Source of the DNA: DASZCR01 sp035942915
Lineage (GTDB): Bacteria > Acidobacteriota > Blastocatellia > Pyrinomonadales > Pyrinomonadaceae
Direction of reading: 5' to 3'
Assembly: GCA_035942915.1 (NCBI GenBank)
Contig: DASZCR010000233.1
Coordinates: 1-25,890, forward strand
Length of the DNA stretch: 25,890 nucleotides
Shown in pieces: positions 18,108 to 25,363 of this stretch (the first letter of the stretch is position 1; the number at the start of each line of letters is the position of its first letter). Made by a program: the position numbers and the translations under genes. Below the pieces are notes generated by a model. That model searched no databases and was not told where the DNA came from. It was given only the letters and a program-made list of their open reading frames with translations.

Positions 18108-19283
18108 ATGAGCGAGACGACGGACGTATGCATCATCGGCGGCGGCGTGGTCGGCGCGAGCATCGCCTATCACCTGACGGCGGCGGGTTGCTCAAACGTC
18201 CTCATTGTCGAGCGCGAAGCGCACCCCGGCATGGGTTCGACGGGGAAGGCGACGGGCGGCATCCGCGCGCAGTTCGGCACCGAGGTCAACGTGCGGATGT
18301 CGCTCTACTCGATTGACTTCTTCACGCGCTTCGAGGAGGCGACCGGCCATCCTTCAGGCTACCGACCGGCCGGTTATCTCTTCCTCGCAACCGACGCGCG
18401 GCAACTCGAATATCTACACGCGGCGCGCAGCCTTCAGGCGTCCGCCGGTCTGACGAACGTCGAGCATCTCTCTCGTGAAGCGGCCGCGCGCCTGCTGCCG
18501 CAGATGCGCTCCGACGACATTCTCGGCGCAAACTTCTGCCCGACGGACGGCTTCATCTCGCCGCACGGCGTGCTGCGCGGCCTCATGCATCAGGCGCGTG
18601 CGCGCGGCGCGCGACTGCTCTGCAACGCGCGCGTCCGGCGAATAGAGACAGATGCGCGCGGCGTGGCGTGCGTGAGCACGACGCGCGGCGAGATTTCGAC
18701 GCGCACGGTCGTCAACGCGGCGGGCGCATGGGCGGCTGAAGTGGCCCGTCTGGTGGGCGTCGAGATACCCGTCGCGCCGTTGCGGCGACAGATTGTCGTC
18801 GCGCGCTGCGAGGCGTTGCCGGGCGAGTTCCCGATGGTCGTAGACATGTCCGACGGCTTCCACTTCCGTCCGGAGATTCAAGACGGACGCGCGACCGGCA
18901 ACACGCTCCTCGCATGGTCTGACGACTCGCGCATGGGCGACTTCCAGACAAACTTCGAGCCTTCTTTCGCCGCCAAGATTATCGAGCGCGCAGGCCGTCG
19001 CGTGCCGTCGCTCGCCGGAGCGCAAGCCGACTACGCGCGCAGCCGCGCAGGACTCTACGAGATGACGCCCGACCACCACGCCATCGTCGGCCGCGCGCCC
19101 GGTCTCGCAGGCTTCTATCTCGCCAATGGCTTCAGTGGTCACGGCGTCATGCACTCGCCCGCCACCGGGCGCATCGTCTCCGACCTCATCCTCGAAGGTC
19201 GCACCGCGCTACCCGGCGCAGACGCCCTGCGCGCCGAACGTTTTCTGGAAGGGAAATTGATTGAAGAGCCGTTCGTGTTGTGA
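18108..19283 (+). CDS. FAD-dependent oxidoreductase, DAO / sarcosine oxidase beta-like
   Basis: A 391-residue flavoprotein of the DAO family, whose members oxidise secondary or primary amino groups of small amines and amino acids such as sarcosine, dimethylglycine or glycine. The Rossmann FAD motif IIGGGVVGASIAYHL is at about 8-22, followed by the acidic residue at the end of the second strand in LIVEREAH. MGSTGKATGGIRAQFG follows, the segment near the flavin in sarcosine-oxidase-like proteins. The C-terminal FAD/substrate region holds DHHAIVGRAPGLAGFYLANG and GFSGHGVMHSPATGR. Alpha, gamma and delta subunits of heterotetrameric sarcosine oxidase are absent, so it probably acts alone; the true substrate cannot be read. 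The start is the ATG at 18108; no clear Shine-Dalgarno is seen. It converges on the patatin gene with a 17-bp gap. Confidence 0.88.
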   Translation: MSETTDVCIIGGGVVGASIAYHLTAAGCSNVLIVEREAHPGMGSTGKATGGIRAQFGTEVNVRMSLYSIDFFTRFEEATGHPSGYRPAGYLFLATDARQLEYLHAARSLQASAGLTNVEHLSREAAARLLPQMRSDDILGANFCPTDGFISPHGVLRGLMHQARARGARLLCNARVRRIETDARGVACVSTTRGEISTRTVVNAAGAWAAEVARLVGVEIPVAPLRRQIVVARCEALPGEFPMVVDMSDGFHFRPEIQDGRATGNTLLAWSDDSRMGDFQTNFEPSFAAKIIERAGRRVPSLAGAQADYARSRAGLYEMTPDHHAIVGRAPGLAGFYLANGFSGHGVMHSPATGRIVSDLILEGRTALPGADALRAERFLEGKLIEEPFVL

Positions 19284-19300
19284 AGTGTGTGCGCCGTCGT

Positions 19301-20818
19301 CTAAAACGGCCCTGAAGGGAGCAGGCCGCGCGCGTAGACATCCCACAGCCTGCCGAAATAGAAGACGCCGAAGCGCGTCAGCGCCGAAGCACGGTCGGCC
19401 AGCGTCGAGCCTTCTGCGCGCAGCGACGCGAACTGTTTGAGAAAGCCAATCATGCCGACGCGCACGATGCCCGCCGCTAACACGTCGGCCGACGCTTGCC
19501 CCTCGCTTCCGACCGTGCCGCGATAGATTCTGACAAACAGCGTCGTCTGGTCTGCGAAGCTGTCCATGCCGGGGTCGTCCTCCAACTGCTTGACTCCGTG
19601 CAGCGTCAACGCCTCGCCCTCCGAGTCCTCGAAGAAGAGGCGATAGACAAACTGCTTGCGCGTCGGGTCGCCCGCATCGACGAAGATGTTGAAGACGCCG
19701 CTCCGCACCGTCAGATTCCCGCCGAGTCGCGCGCAAGAGATGCTCCCCTCAATCGAAGCCTCATGCTCCGGCCGCGTGATGAAGCGATTGACGCCTGCGA
19801 CGTGAATCGTCATCTCTAACTCCAACTCGTCGCCCGCCGCCTTGCCCTCTGCGAAGCCCGCCTGATAGTCGGACGCGCCGAAGCCGACGTAGCCCTTCAA
19901 CTTCTCCGTCAGTCGCAGGCTCGTCTGCGCCGTGTGAATGTCTACGGGGTAGTCCGCCGCGCGTTCGTAGGCCACGCCCTGTTCGTCGCACCAACGGCGG
20001 GCAAACTCCACGCCGCGATTGACCATCTCGGCCGCACGGTCTTTGCTGAAATTCAGCAGGTAATGAATCGGCACTTCGGCCTTTAGCTCGCGCACCTCGA
20101 TGTGGCGTCCGAACTCGCCGTGCTCGCCGCGCGCGAGGGCTTCGTTGTTGCGACGGATGCGCGCCAAGACCTGCTTGTAAGCATGGTTGGTGGTCGCCTC
20201 GAAGATGCCGAAGAAGTTTCCGACGAAGCCGTCGAACCACTCGCCGCGCTGGCTCGTCGTCCAGATAATCCACAGTTCATCGGCGCCGCGCCGGATGGCC
20301 TCTTCGATGTTGCTCGCAGTGTTCAGAACAGCGTCGATGTATGTGTCGCCGTCGATGCGAACGGGCGGAAACCACATCGGCAGCGAGGCGGCGGCGACGA
20401 GAAGCTCTTCCGTCATTTCGGGCGCAGTGACGGGGCGCAATTCGTGCTTCGAGAAGTTGTAGACGTTGAAGGTCGCCTCGCGCCCGCTGGCGCGAATCTT
20501 CTCCCAGTCGAGTCCCCACGCGGGAAAGACCTTGCGCCGATAGGCGTCGAGTTCAAAGAGCGACTCGGCGTAAATCAAACGCGCCAGTTGCGTCCAGTTC
20601 ACGTCTACGCCGCCCACAGGGTCGAGGTTGCGCCAGTTATCGGCGATTTGCGTCCCCGTCATCCCCTGCGTCCACATGGCGAGGTTGAAGCAGGCGGCGC
20701 TGACGGCGTCGGCGTGGTCAAACTCCAACCCCGCCTCGTCGAGCCACACCTGCAACACGCCCGCCTGAAAGACGATTTTGATTCCGCCCCCCGCGAGCAT
20801 CAGTGAACGTTTCGGCAT
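19301..20818 (-). CDS. Patatin-like protein with C-terminal GMC/cholesterol-oxidase-associated domain
   Basis: A 505-residue protein with an N-terminal patatin fold (about 1-300): oxyanion loop AGGGIK (9-14), putative nucleophile S40 in AVSAA, and putative dyad aspartate D162 in YIDAV. Patatins are serine lipases using GxSxG and DG(A/G); here both elbow glycines and the one after the aspartate are alanines. Activity may therefore be altered or lost. The last 197 residues (about 309-505, with FGASDYQAGFAEGKAAG, GVFNIFVDAGDPTRK and LEDDPGMDSFADQTTLFVRI) resemble, from memory, a domain found in GMC/cholesterol-oxidase-type proteins; this was not checked by search. GAGGTC lies 2 nt before the ATG, supporting the start. 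No signal peptide is evident. The TSPPY or HTH features of the neighbouring island are absent, and the gene keeps the high GC of the region to its left. Confidence 0.82.
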   Translation of the reverse strand: MPKRSLMLAGGGIKIVFQAGVLQVWLDEAGLEFDHADAVSAACFNLAMWTQGMTGTQIADNWRNLDPVGGVDVNWTQLARLIYAESLFELDAYRRKVFPAWGLDWEKIRASGREATFNVYNFSKHELRPVTAPEMTEELLVAAASLPMWFPPVRIDGDTYIDAVLNTASNIEEAIRRGADELWIIWTTSQRGEWFDGFVGNFFGIFEATTNHAYKQVLARIRRNNEALARGEHGEFGRHIEVRELKAEVPIHYLLNFSKDRAAEMVNRGVEFARRWCDEQGVAYERAADYPVDIHTAQTSLRLTEKLKGYVGFGASDYQAGFAEGKAAGDELELEMTIHVAGVNRFITRPEHEASIEGSISCARLGGNLTVRSGVFNIFVDAGDPTRKQFVYRLFFEDSEGEALTLHGVKQLEDDPGMDSFADQTTLFVRIYRGTVGSEGQASADVLAAGIVRVGMIGFLKQFASLRAEGSTLADRASALTRFGVFYFGRLWDVYARGLLPSGPF

Positions 20819-20880
20819 AAGACCTCAAGAGAGTCAATCAGGAAATCTCGACGGACGACAAACAACGGCTCAATGCGTCA

Positions 20881-20909
20881 ACTATATTATCGCCCTTCAA
20901 GACTTTCAA
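20881..20909 (-). promoter_or_regulatory. Sigma-70-type promoter for the patatin-like gene
   Basis: On the minus strand, TTGAAA (20904-20909, read leftward) and TATAGT (20881-20886) are separated by exactly 17 bp, each matching consensus at 5 of 6 positions. Transcription would start near 20874, giving a leader of about 55 nt before the ATG at 20818. Confidence 0.6.
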
Positions 20910-20960
20910 TCGAGTCATGTAAGATAACCTCGCTTTAAATTCCTTTAGCTTGCGAAAAAT

Positions 20961-20978
20961 CGTCGGACTAGTCTGACG
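20961..20978. promoter_or_regulatory. 18-bp near-palindrome just upstream of the nuclease gene
   Basis: CGTCGGACTAGTCTGACG is a palindrome with one mismatched pair (G/T) and a perfect GACTAGTC centre. It ends 9 nt before the TTG start of the nuclease gene, where a Shine-Dalgarno would be expected and none is seen. It could be an operator or an mRNA hairpin that limits nuclease translation. Confidence 0.5.
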
Positions 20979-20987
20979 CGCATCCGC

Positions 20988-21860
20988 TTGAGCAAGCCTT
21001 TAGAAGAAACAGGTGAACTGAGAGGTCTTGAAGAGATTGTGGTTGTTGCAAATCCGGGCAGCACTTTAGGAGAAGCCATCGGAGATTTGATTGAGGACGA
21101 AGTGAATCGGATTTTACGCCCGATTGCTGAGGAAAATGGGTGCGTTTATGTATCCGCAGGACTCGCTAATCCAAAGACCGGAAGACCGACAAAGCTGCTT
21201 TTAAAGGACGCCGCAGGTAACGAATACAACATTGATGCGGTCATAGCTAATCAGAGAATGCAGCCGCTTGTACTCATTGAATCGAAATATATCAGGTACA
21301 AGAAACACAACCGGGATAAGGGTAGTTGGATTTGCACGGCGCATTACAGCTTACGGCGAACATTTCCGTCTGTCCGTAAATCCATAGCGATATTAGCGGG
21401 AAGTTGGAGCGGCAGTTCCAAGGCAATGATGGAAAGCTTCGACGTTAGCTTATTTGAAGTAGGCTTTAGAGATATTGTTGATGCGTTAGCACAGTATGGA
21501 ATTGATTTCGCTTGGGAAGAGAAAGAACGCGACAAAGCGATGGCGGCTTGGGAGCGTTGGCAGGAACTAGACAAAGACGATTACAACGAAATTGCCCGCA
21601 TGTTGCTTGCTGAAATTGAGCCTCGACTACGCGAGTCCTTAGCTGTCACTTTGAATACGGAGACGCCGCGAGAGTTACGTGCGGTCGAAATAACCATCGA
21701 GACAAATCTCGGTGAATCACGGCGCTATACTTTCGAGTCGATAAACGAAGCCGTTAAGTTTTTGGGAGAGTTTGATGAAGATGAAATACTAAACGCAGAA
21801 GACGACCCGGCTATTCGGGAGATTAAAAAAACTGCTGATGCGCCTCAATCGGAGGAGTAG
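20988..21860 (+). CDS. Candidate type II restriction endonuclease (PD-(D/E)XK-like)
   Basis: A 290-residue protein not assigned to a named enzyme. A PD-(D/E)XK-type core is visible: EAIGDLIEDEVNRILRPIA (about 29-47) supplies the helix with E38, followed by D83 in YNIDAV and E98-x-K100 in LVLIESKYIRYKKHNRDKG, the expected order and spacing for a nuclease metal site. An acidic C-terminal region follows (about 245-290). It runs tail-to-tail with a DNA methyltransferase gene, with one base between the stops, which is the main support for a restriction role. The start is inferred as TTG 20988: an in-frame stop lies at 20946 and no ATG or GTG occurs between. Base composition is far lower in GC than the left neighbours (23 of 60 in 21241-21300), suggesting transfer. 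It could also be a nuclease of another defence type. Confidence 0.72.
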   Translation: MSKPLEETGELRGLEEIVVVANPGSTLGEAIGDLIEDEVNRILRPIAEENGCVYVSAGLANPKTGRPTKLLLKDAAGNEYNIDAVIANQRMQPLVLIESKYIRYKKHNRDKGSWICTAHYSLRRTFPSVRKSIAILAGSWSGSSKAMMESFDVSLFEVGFRDIVDALAQYGIDFAWEEKERDKAMAAWERWQELDKDDYNEIARMLLAEIEPRLRESLAVTLNTETPRELRAVEITIETNLGESRRYTFESINEAVKFLGEFDEDEILNAEDDPAIREIKKTADAPQSEE

Positions 21861-21861
21861 G

Positions 21862-23349
21862 TTACTCTTTGTAAAGAGTCAAAATGCATTCTTTAAGGGC
21901 AACGTCATGTCGCTGTGGATTGTCTTTCCACTTACCCCCGCGCGCGCGCAGTTCCTCTACATCGTATTTAGCGAATCCAACTGCTTTCCCTATCTCGCCT
22001 AAATAAGTATCAGTCGGAATATAAACTCCGTAAGGGGCAGAGTCCCCTAAGATGAGAACAAAAGAACCTCCCGGTTTGAGCACTCGGAAAGTCTCCCGAA
22101 CGACACGCAGCATATCGTTGAAATAGCCTGCCACCATGATGTCATAACTTTTCTTCCCGCCTTTTGTTAGACGTAGCCCGGAAAGTTTGTTGGCTTTGAG
22201 GCTTAATTCGTCTGTAATTTGGGGTACGGTTTTACGGAAATCGTCACTTAATAATGATGCTTCGTCAAAATCTTTTCTGTTGATTTGAGTAGTTGCAGAC
22301 ATAATAAGCCGGGTACGTACCTTCTGAGTTATATCGCCCCAAGTCGTTGCCTCTCCCCAAAAGTAAGTTTCCAACCTCGTGCGGTCAGCGTAGTCGTAAT
22401 TATTCAGATATGGTGGAGATGTAAATGCCAGGTCAACTGATTCCGATTCTATACTGTCTTGGCGTTGGCGAGAGTCGCCCGAAATTAGTGTCGCATGTCT
22501 AGCAGGGGTACTCGCCCTCCTCATCGACTGCAAATCACCGTGCATTTGGTAAAGCTGTCTGCGTAACAATTCGACGACGTTATTGCTGGCGCTTGCCTTT
22601 GACGTGTTTCCGTTCTTCTGTTTCTTGGGAGCGATGTACGGCCAGCCCGTAGCGACATCAGCCGCAGAGCGAAGCAGGTTGGTCAATCCTAGTTTCGCAA
22701 AATCGCGGAATGGTTCCGGCGGTAACGCATTTATAGCTTCACGGCACAAATATAAGCGTGCAAGTTTCTCTTGGCGATAGCACTTGCAAACGAGTTCGGG
22801 AAAAATCTTGTCCACTGATATGGATGCCGTGTCTTGTGTGGTAATGGCTCGCTGTATAGATGCTATTAAGTTGTCTATGTCTCTCAGCAAGACTCTAAAA
22901 TCAAATTCCCAGAAGAGTTTAGTGCGTGCGACAAATTGAATGAATGGATGCGCCTCTACGCCGAAAGAGTTGACGCCATGTTGCTTGGCTACGACATTTG
23001 TCGTTCCGGTTCCCGCAAATGGGTCGTAAACCGTCATTCCTGCTTTGATGTGATATGAGCGGAAAGCTTCTTCAACTGCCCTGTATGAGAATCCAGCCGG
23101 ATAGGTAAACCATCTATGTACCGGAGCGCGTAGAGAGTCCTGAAAAGTACCCATATTTGTCCGATTGAGGGTATGGACTTCTTTTTTATCTGGGTGAGGG
23201 AAAAGGTTTGGGGTATAGGGCGAGCGGGCTTCTTTTACAGGTGACATATTGTTGGATTTACTTGGGGAGGCTTGGCTCGCTGAGAGCGTACTGTTCGGGG
23301 TGGTGACTGATGTTTCCTCACCTATTCTACTTTCGAGAAGCTTGCTCAT
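21862..23349 (-). CDS. DNA methyltransferase, N4-cytosine/N6-adenine type
   Basis: A 495-residue S-adenosylmethionine-dependent DNA methyltransferase, counting from ATG 23349. Motif I (SAM binding) is DPFAGTGTTN at about 109-118. About 190 residues later comes the catalytic motif IV TSPPYLNNYDY (from about 310). The SPPY form is typical of N4-cytosine enzymes; DPPY or NPPY would suggest N6-adenine. The intervening region (about 120-305) probably contributes to target recognition. A late LKPGGSFVLILGD strand is typical of the fold. The start is uncertain: ATG 23385 would add 12 residues and overlap the upstream HTH gene by 59 bp. ATG 23349, with AGGA just before it, overlaps by 23 bp, fits translational coupling and is preferred. 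With the convergent nuclease it would protect host DNA. Confidence 0.9.
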   Translation of the reverse strand: MSKLLESRIGEETSVTTPNSTLSASQASPSKSNNMSPVKEARSPYTPNLFPHPDKKEVHTLNRTNMGTFQDSLRAPVHRWFTYPAGFSYRAVEEAFRSYHIKAGMTVYDPFAGTGTTNVVAKQHGVNSFGVEAHPFIQFVARTKLFWEFDFRVLLRDIDNLIASIQRAITTQDTASISVDKIFPELVCKCYRQEKLARLYLCREAINALPPEPFRDFAKLGLTNLLRSAADVATGWPYIAPKKQKNGNTSKASASNNVVELLRRQLYQMHGDLQSMRRASTPARHATLISGDSRQRQDSIESESVDLAFTSPPYLNNYDYADRTRLETYFWGEATTWGDITQKVRTRLIMSATTQINRKDFDEASLLSDDFRKTVPQITDELSLKANKLSGLRLTKGGKKSYDIMVAGYFNDMLRVVRETFRVLKPGGSFVLILGDSAPYGVYIPTDTYLGEIGKAVGFAKYDVEELRARGGKWKDNPQRHDVALKECILTLYKE

Positions 23350-23536
23350 TAGTCCTGACTTTTGCTGGCCTGCCAGCTTTACCATATACCTTAACGAACT
23401 CTAGAGCGCCATCTTCAATAGCATAGTCACGCCCGATGCGGTGTGCTTGCAATTTACCCTCAGCAATTAAAGACCGGACACGGCGCACACTGACGCCCAA
23501 CTGTGCAGCCGCCTCCGCTGTACTCATCAACTTCAT
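23327..23536 (-). CDS. Small excisionase/MerR-like HTH protein, candidate controller of the R-M operon
   Basis: A 69-residue DNA-binding protein of the excisionase-like HTH type: STAEAAAQLGVSVRRVRSLI forms the HTH (about 5-24), followed by the wing EGKLQAHRIGRDYAIEDGAL, then a basic tail. It is the first gene of the leftward unit and its end overlaps the methyltransferase start, so the two are co-expressed. Its promoter would place the transcription start on the A of its own ATG (leaderless), and a perfect dyad lies across that promoter. The position resembles the controller (C) proteins of type II systems, but classical C proteins have an Xre-like fold, so this would be an analogue rather than a homologue. 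Alternatives are a recombination directionality factor left from a mobile element, or a DNA-recognition partner of the methyltransferase. Confidence 0.82.
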   Translation of the reverse strand: MKLMSTAEAAAQLGVSVRRVRSLIAEGKLQAHRIGRDYAIEDGALEFVKVYGKAGRPAKVRTNEQASRK

Positions 23537-23571
23537 ATATTTCTTATAGCCTCAAAAGAAATATACCGCAA
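23536..23571 (-). promoter_or_regulatory. Leaderless promoter with 10-bp dyad operator for the HTH-methyltransferase operon
   Basis: On the minus strand, TTGCGG (23566-23571) and TATAAG (23543-23548) are 17 bp apart. The -10 ends 6 nt before the ATG at 23536, so transcription should begin at or next to the start codon. A perfect inverted repeat, TATATTTCTT (23536-23545) and AAGAAATATA (23556-23565), with a 10-bp spacer, covers the start site, the -10 and most of the spacer. Arm centres are 20 bp apart, about two helical turns, suiting a dimeric HTH protein that represses its own gene. Confidence 0.6.
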
Positions 23572-23671
23572 GCGGAAAATAATGCTCGCTGTCCTATCCG
23601 CTTCCGGTACATTGTGCGTGTAATTAACATCACTGAGATTGAAAGGAAGCCTCAATGATTCAAGTGAAACC

Positions 23672-23782
23672 GGATACGACCATCCCGGCATAGTTTTGAC
23701 GCTGAATACTTACTCTCACGTGTTGCCTTCCATGCAACAGACGGCAACTGAGAAGCTAGAGAAAATTCTTTTCGGAAAGTAA
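23672..23782 (+). pseudogene. Tyrosine recombinase (phage-type integrase) C-terminal remnant
   Basis: The reading frame ending at TAA 23780-23782 encodes TLNTYSHVLPSMQQTATEKL and then EKILFGK, the C-terminal signature of tyrosine recombinases, including the catalytic tyrosine in NTYSHV. Only the last 30-40 residues remain; upstream the frame runs into a stop at 23621 and shows no HxLR or other catalytic motif. No start codon fits. This is a scar of an integrase gene at the right edge of the low-GC restriction-modification island, supporting arrival by integration. Confidence 0.75.
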
Positions 23783-23786
23783 AAGC

Positions 23787-23808
23787 GCGGCGAGGGGTGG
23801 CTCGCCGC
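23787..23808 (-). terminator. Intrinsic terminator after the TPR regulator gene (leftward)
   Basis: GCGGCGAG (23787-23794) and CTCGCCGC (23801-23808) form a perfect 8-bp GC-rich stem with a 6-nt loop. Read leftward, the stem is followed after GC by TTTT, a modest U-run. It lies 38 bp beyond the stop of the TPR regulator gene and should end that transcript. Confidence 0.6.
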
Positions 23809-23816
23809 ACTCTCAC

Positions 23817-23846
23817 GGGTGGGTGACGTGGATTATACGCCCACCC
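23817..23846. repeat. Second hairpin at the stop codon of the TPR regulator gene
   Basis: GGGTGGG (23817-23823) and CCCACCC (23840-23846) form a perfect 7-bp stem around a 16-nt loop. Its right arm touches the last base of the leftward stop codon. With the neighbouring 8-bp hairpin it gives tandem stems after this gene. Read rightward it is followed by TATTCCTTTTT, so it could also stop rightward transcripts coming out of the island. Confidence 0.5.
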
Positions 23847-25318
23847 TATTCCTTTTTAAAGACCGTTCGGTTGCGGCGACGGGGTGGCGTGCGCAGTTTC
23901 AACAGTCGCTTGTGACGAGTGTTTAGCAGGCTGACGAGTGTTTGATAAGCGACACCTAATTTGTCGGCCGCTCGCGTGATGATACCCTGAGAATCAATTA
24001 AAGACTGCTCTATATACTTGGCTTCTAAGTCGTGTAATTCCTTGTAGAGACTAAATCCCTTCTCGCCTACCTTCGCGCCGGAAAGACGCCTGAGAGCGAC
24101 GCGGGCGCACCTCCTAAGCCTTGCTATGTCTTCGGCATCCTGCGTGCTTTTAAGCAGCCTGTCGGCGCGAGAATACAGGTCGTAAAGTTCGCCCTGTGAC
24201 AGTCGCCGCGCGCCGTGTTCCTCTATCAGCGTCAGGGCGGCAAGACCCGCGTTAGGTAGTGCGCCCGCGCCTTCAGCTACGCTCATCGCACGCCGAAGGA
24301 TGCTTATAGAGCTTTCATAAATTCCGAGCCTCGCCCACGCGATGCCTTGAACGATCAGCGCGTCCGCAAGTAGCGCAGACTCGCCGCCTTGCTCTAAGGT
24401 CTGGACTGCTCCTGTAATGGTCTTGTTAGCCTCTCTGTATTTCTGCTCCGCGATAAAGACCCGCGCTCTCGTTTCGTCAACTTGCGCCAGCACACCATCA
24501 TCTTTTAGCCGTACTAAGGTTCTCCGCGCATGGTCTAAGTGTCCGTGCGCCTGTTCGTAGCGGCCTAGCTTATAGAGTAGGAAAGCAAGATTGTTTTCGA
24601 TTGATGCGGCGTGTCTTTTATGCCCTGCCCGCTCGCAATGATAAATTGCTGCGGTGTATTCGATGATGGCCTTGTCGTAGTAATCCGTCCGACGCTCTGC
24701 CATGCCTACTAGCTGTAAGACAATAGCAAGTTCATTATGGAAATTGCCGATGATAGCCGCATCATCACTGTTCTCGAAAAGCGGCGCGTGTTCGGTCAAC
24801 AAACGAAGCGCGTCCGTATAGTGACCCGCCGAAGATTCCACTACAACGCGGCGCGAGATTATTCTAATTTTCCACTCATCATCGGTCGCCTTCGGATATG
24901 CATCTTCTAACAGGACGCGCGCCTCATCGTATGCGCCCGCTCGCCAATAGCACAAAGCTAAGTCGGCGTGCGCGGCGGCGGCTCTGTCAGGCTGTCCGCT
25001 CTGCTCGAAAATAGCCCTGCTCTCACTGATTAAGTCTTTAGCTTTCTCCTGCGCATCTGCTATCTGTCGGCTCGCTCCTATCCAACCAGACAGATTGCCA
25101 ACTTGTAGCAGCACTTCGGCGGCGATGGCCTGCTCTATCCCTTCGACGTTTGGACGTTGACCGATGCCTTGCCAGAATCGGCCTAAAGCCTCGCGTGCGG
25201 CCTCATATTCGCCTGTATGGATGAACTCCGACGCGAGGCGGCAACGTAGCAGCGTGCGCTGATTAGCAGTAAGTGAAGGCGCGTCTAGTTCCTTCAGGCG
25301 TTCGTCTGCTAAATTCAT
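23846..25318 (-). CDS. TPR-repeat regulator with C-terminal Fis-like HTH
   Basis: A 490-residue, apparently cytoplasmic protein, with no signal peptide or membrane segment. Most of it (about 15-400) is helical tetratricopeptide-like repeats, seen in stretches such as ALCYWRAGAYDEARVLLEDA, NNLAFLLYKLGRYEQAHGHL and RVFIAEQKYREANKTITGA. Residues 431-473 form a Fis-type HTH (LEAKYIEQSLIDSQGIITRA then ADKLGVAYQTLVSLLN), followed by a basic tail RTPPRRRNRTVFKKE. TPR superhelices often bind peptides; joined to an HTH they suggest a ligand-controlled transcription factor. It is divergent from an exported-peptide gene. ATG 25318 is chosen; a possible Shine-Dalgarno AAAGG, 10 nt upstream, sits inside a 15-bp palindrome. 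GC is lower than in the permeases (31 of 60 in 24481-24540). It differs from Rap/PlcR-type RRNPP regulators, whose HTH, when present, is N-terminal. Confidence 0.87.
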   Translation of the reverse strand: MNLADERLKELDAPSLTANQRTLLRCRLASEFIHTGEYEAAREALGRFWQGIGQRPNVEGIEQAIAAEVLLQVGNLSGWIGASRQIADAQEKAKDLISESRAIFEQSGQPDRAAAAHADLALCYWRAGAYDEARVLLEDAYPKATDDEWKIRIISRRVVVESSAGHYTDALRLLTEHAPLFENSDDAAIIGNFHNELAIVLQLVGMAERRTDYYDKAIIEYTAAIYHCERAGHKRHAASIENNLAFLLYKLGRYEQAHGHLDHARRTLVRLKDDGVLAQVDETRARVFIAEQKYREANKTITGAVQTLEQGGESALLADALIVQGIAWARLGIYESSISILRRAMSVAEGAGALPNAGLAALTLIEEHGARRLSQGELYDLYSRADRLLKSTQDAEDIARLRRCARVALRRLSGAKVGEKGFSLYKELHDLEAKYIEQSLIDSQGIITRAADKLGVAYQTLVSLLNTRHKRLLKLRTPPRRRNRTVFKKE

Positions 25319-25321
25319 GTG

Positions 25322-25336
25322 AGGAAAGCCTTTCCT
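25322..25336. promoter_or_regulatory. 15-bp perfect palindrome over the ribosome-binding site of the TPR regulator gene
   Basis: AGGAAAGCCTTTCCT has perfect 7-bp arms around one base and ends 3 nt before the leftward ATG. The only Shine-Dalgarno-like bases for this gene (AAAGG in the leftward mRNA) lie inside it. The site may be an operator or a weak RNA hairpin that hides the ribosome-binding site. Confidence 0.5.
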
Positions 25337-25338
25337 TA

Positions 25339-25361
25339 TGCTTACTGAATTTCGGTAAGCA
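25339..25361. promoter_or_regulatory. 23-bp near-perfect palindrome, candidate operator between TPR regulator and peptide genes
   Basis: TGCTTACTGAA (25339-25349) and TTCGGTAAGCA (25351-25361) are reverse complements at 10 of 11 positions around a single central T. The size and symmetry fit a binding site for an HTH dimer. Its place between two divergent genes makes it the best candidate site for the TPR regulator itself. Confidence 0.6.
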
Positions 25362-25363
25362 CT

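Noticed and set aside
23655..23693. Mini-gene ATG 23655 to TAG 23693 (MIQVKPDTTIPA)
   Set aside because: Only 12 codons, with no signal; the frame that makes sense in this region is the integrase remnant.
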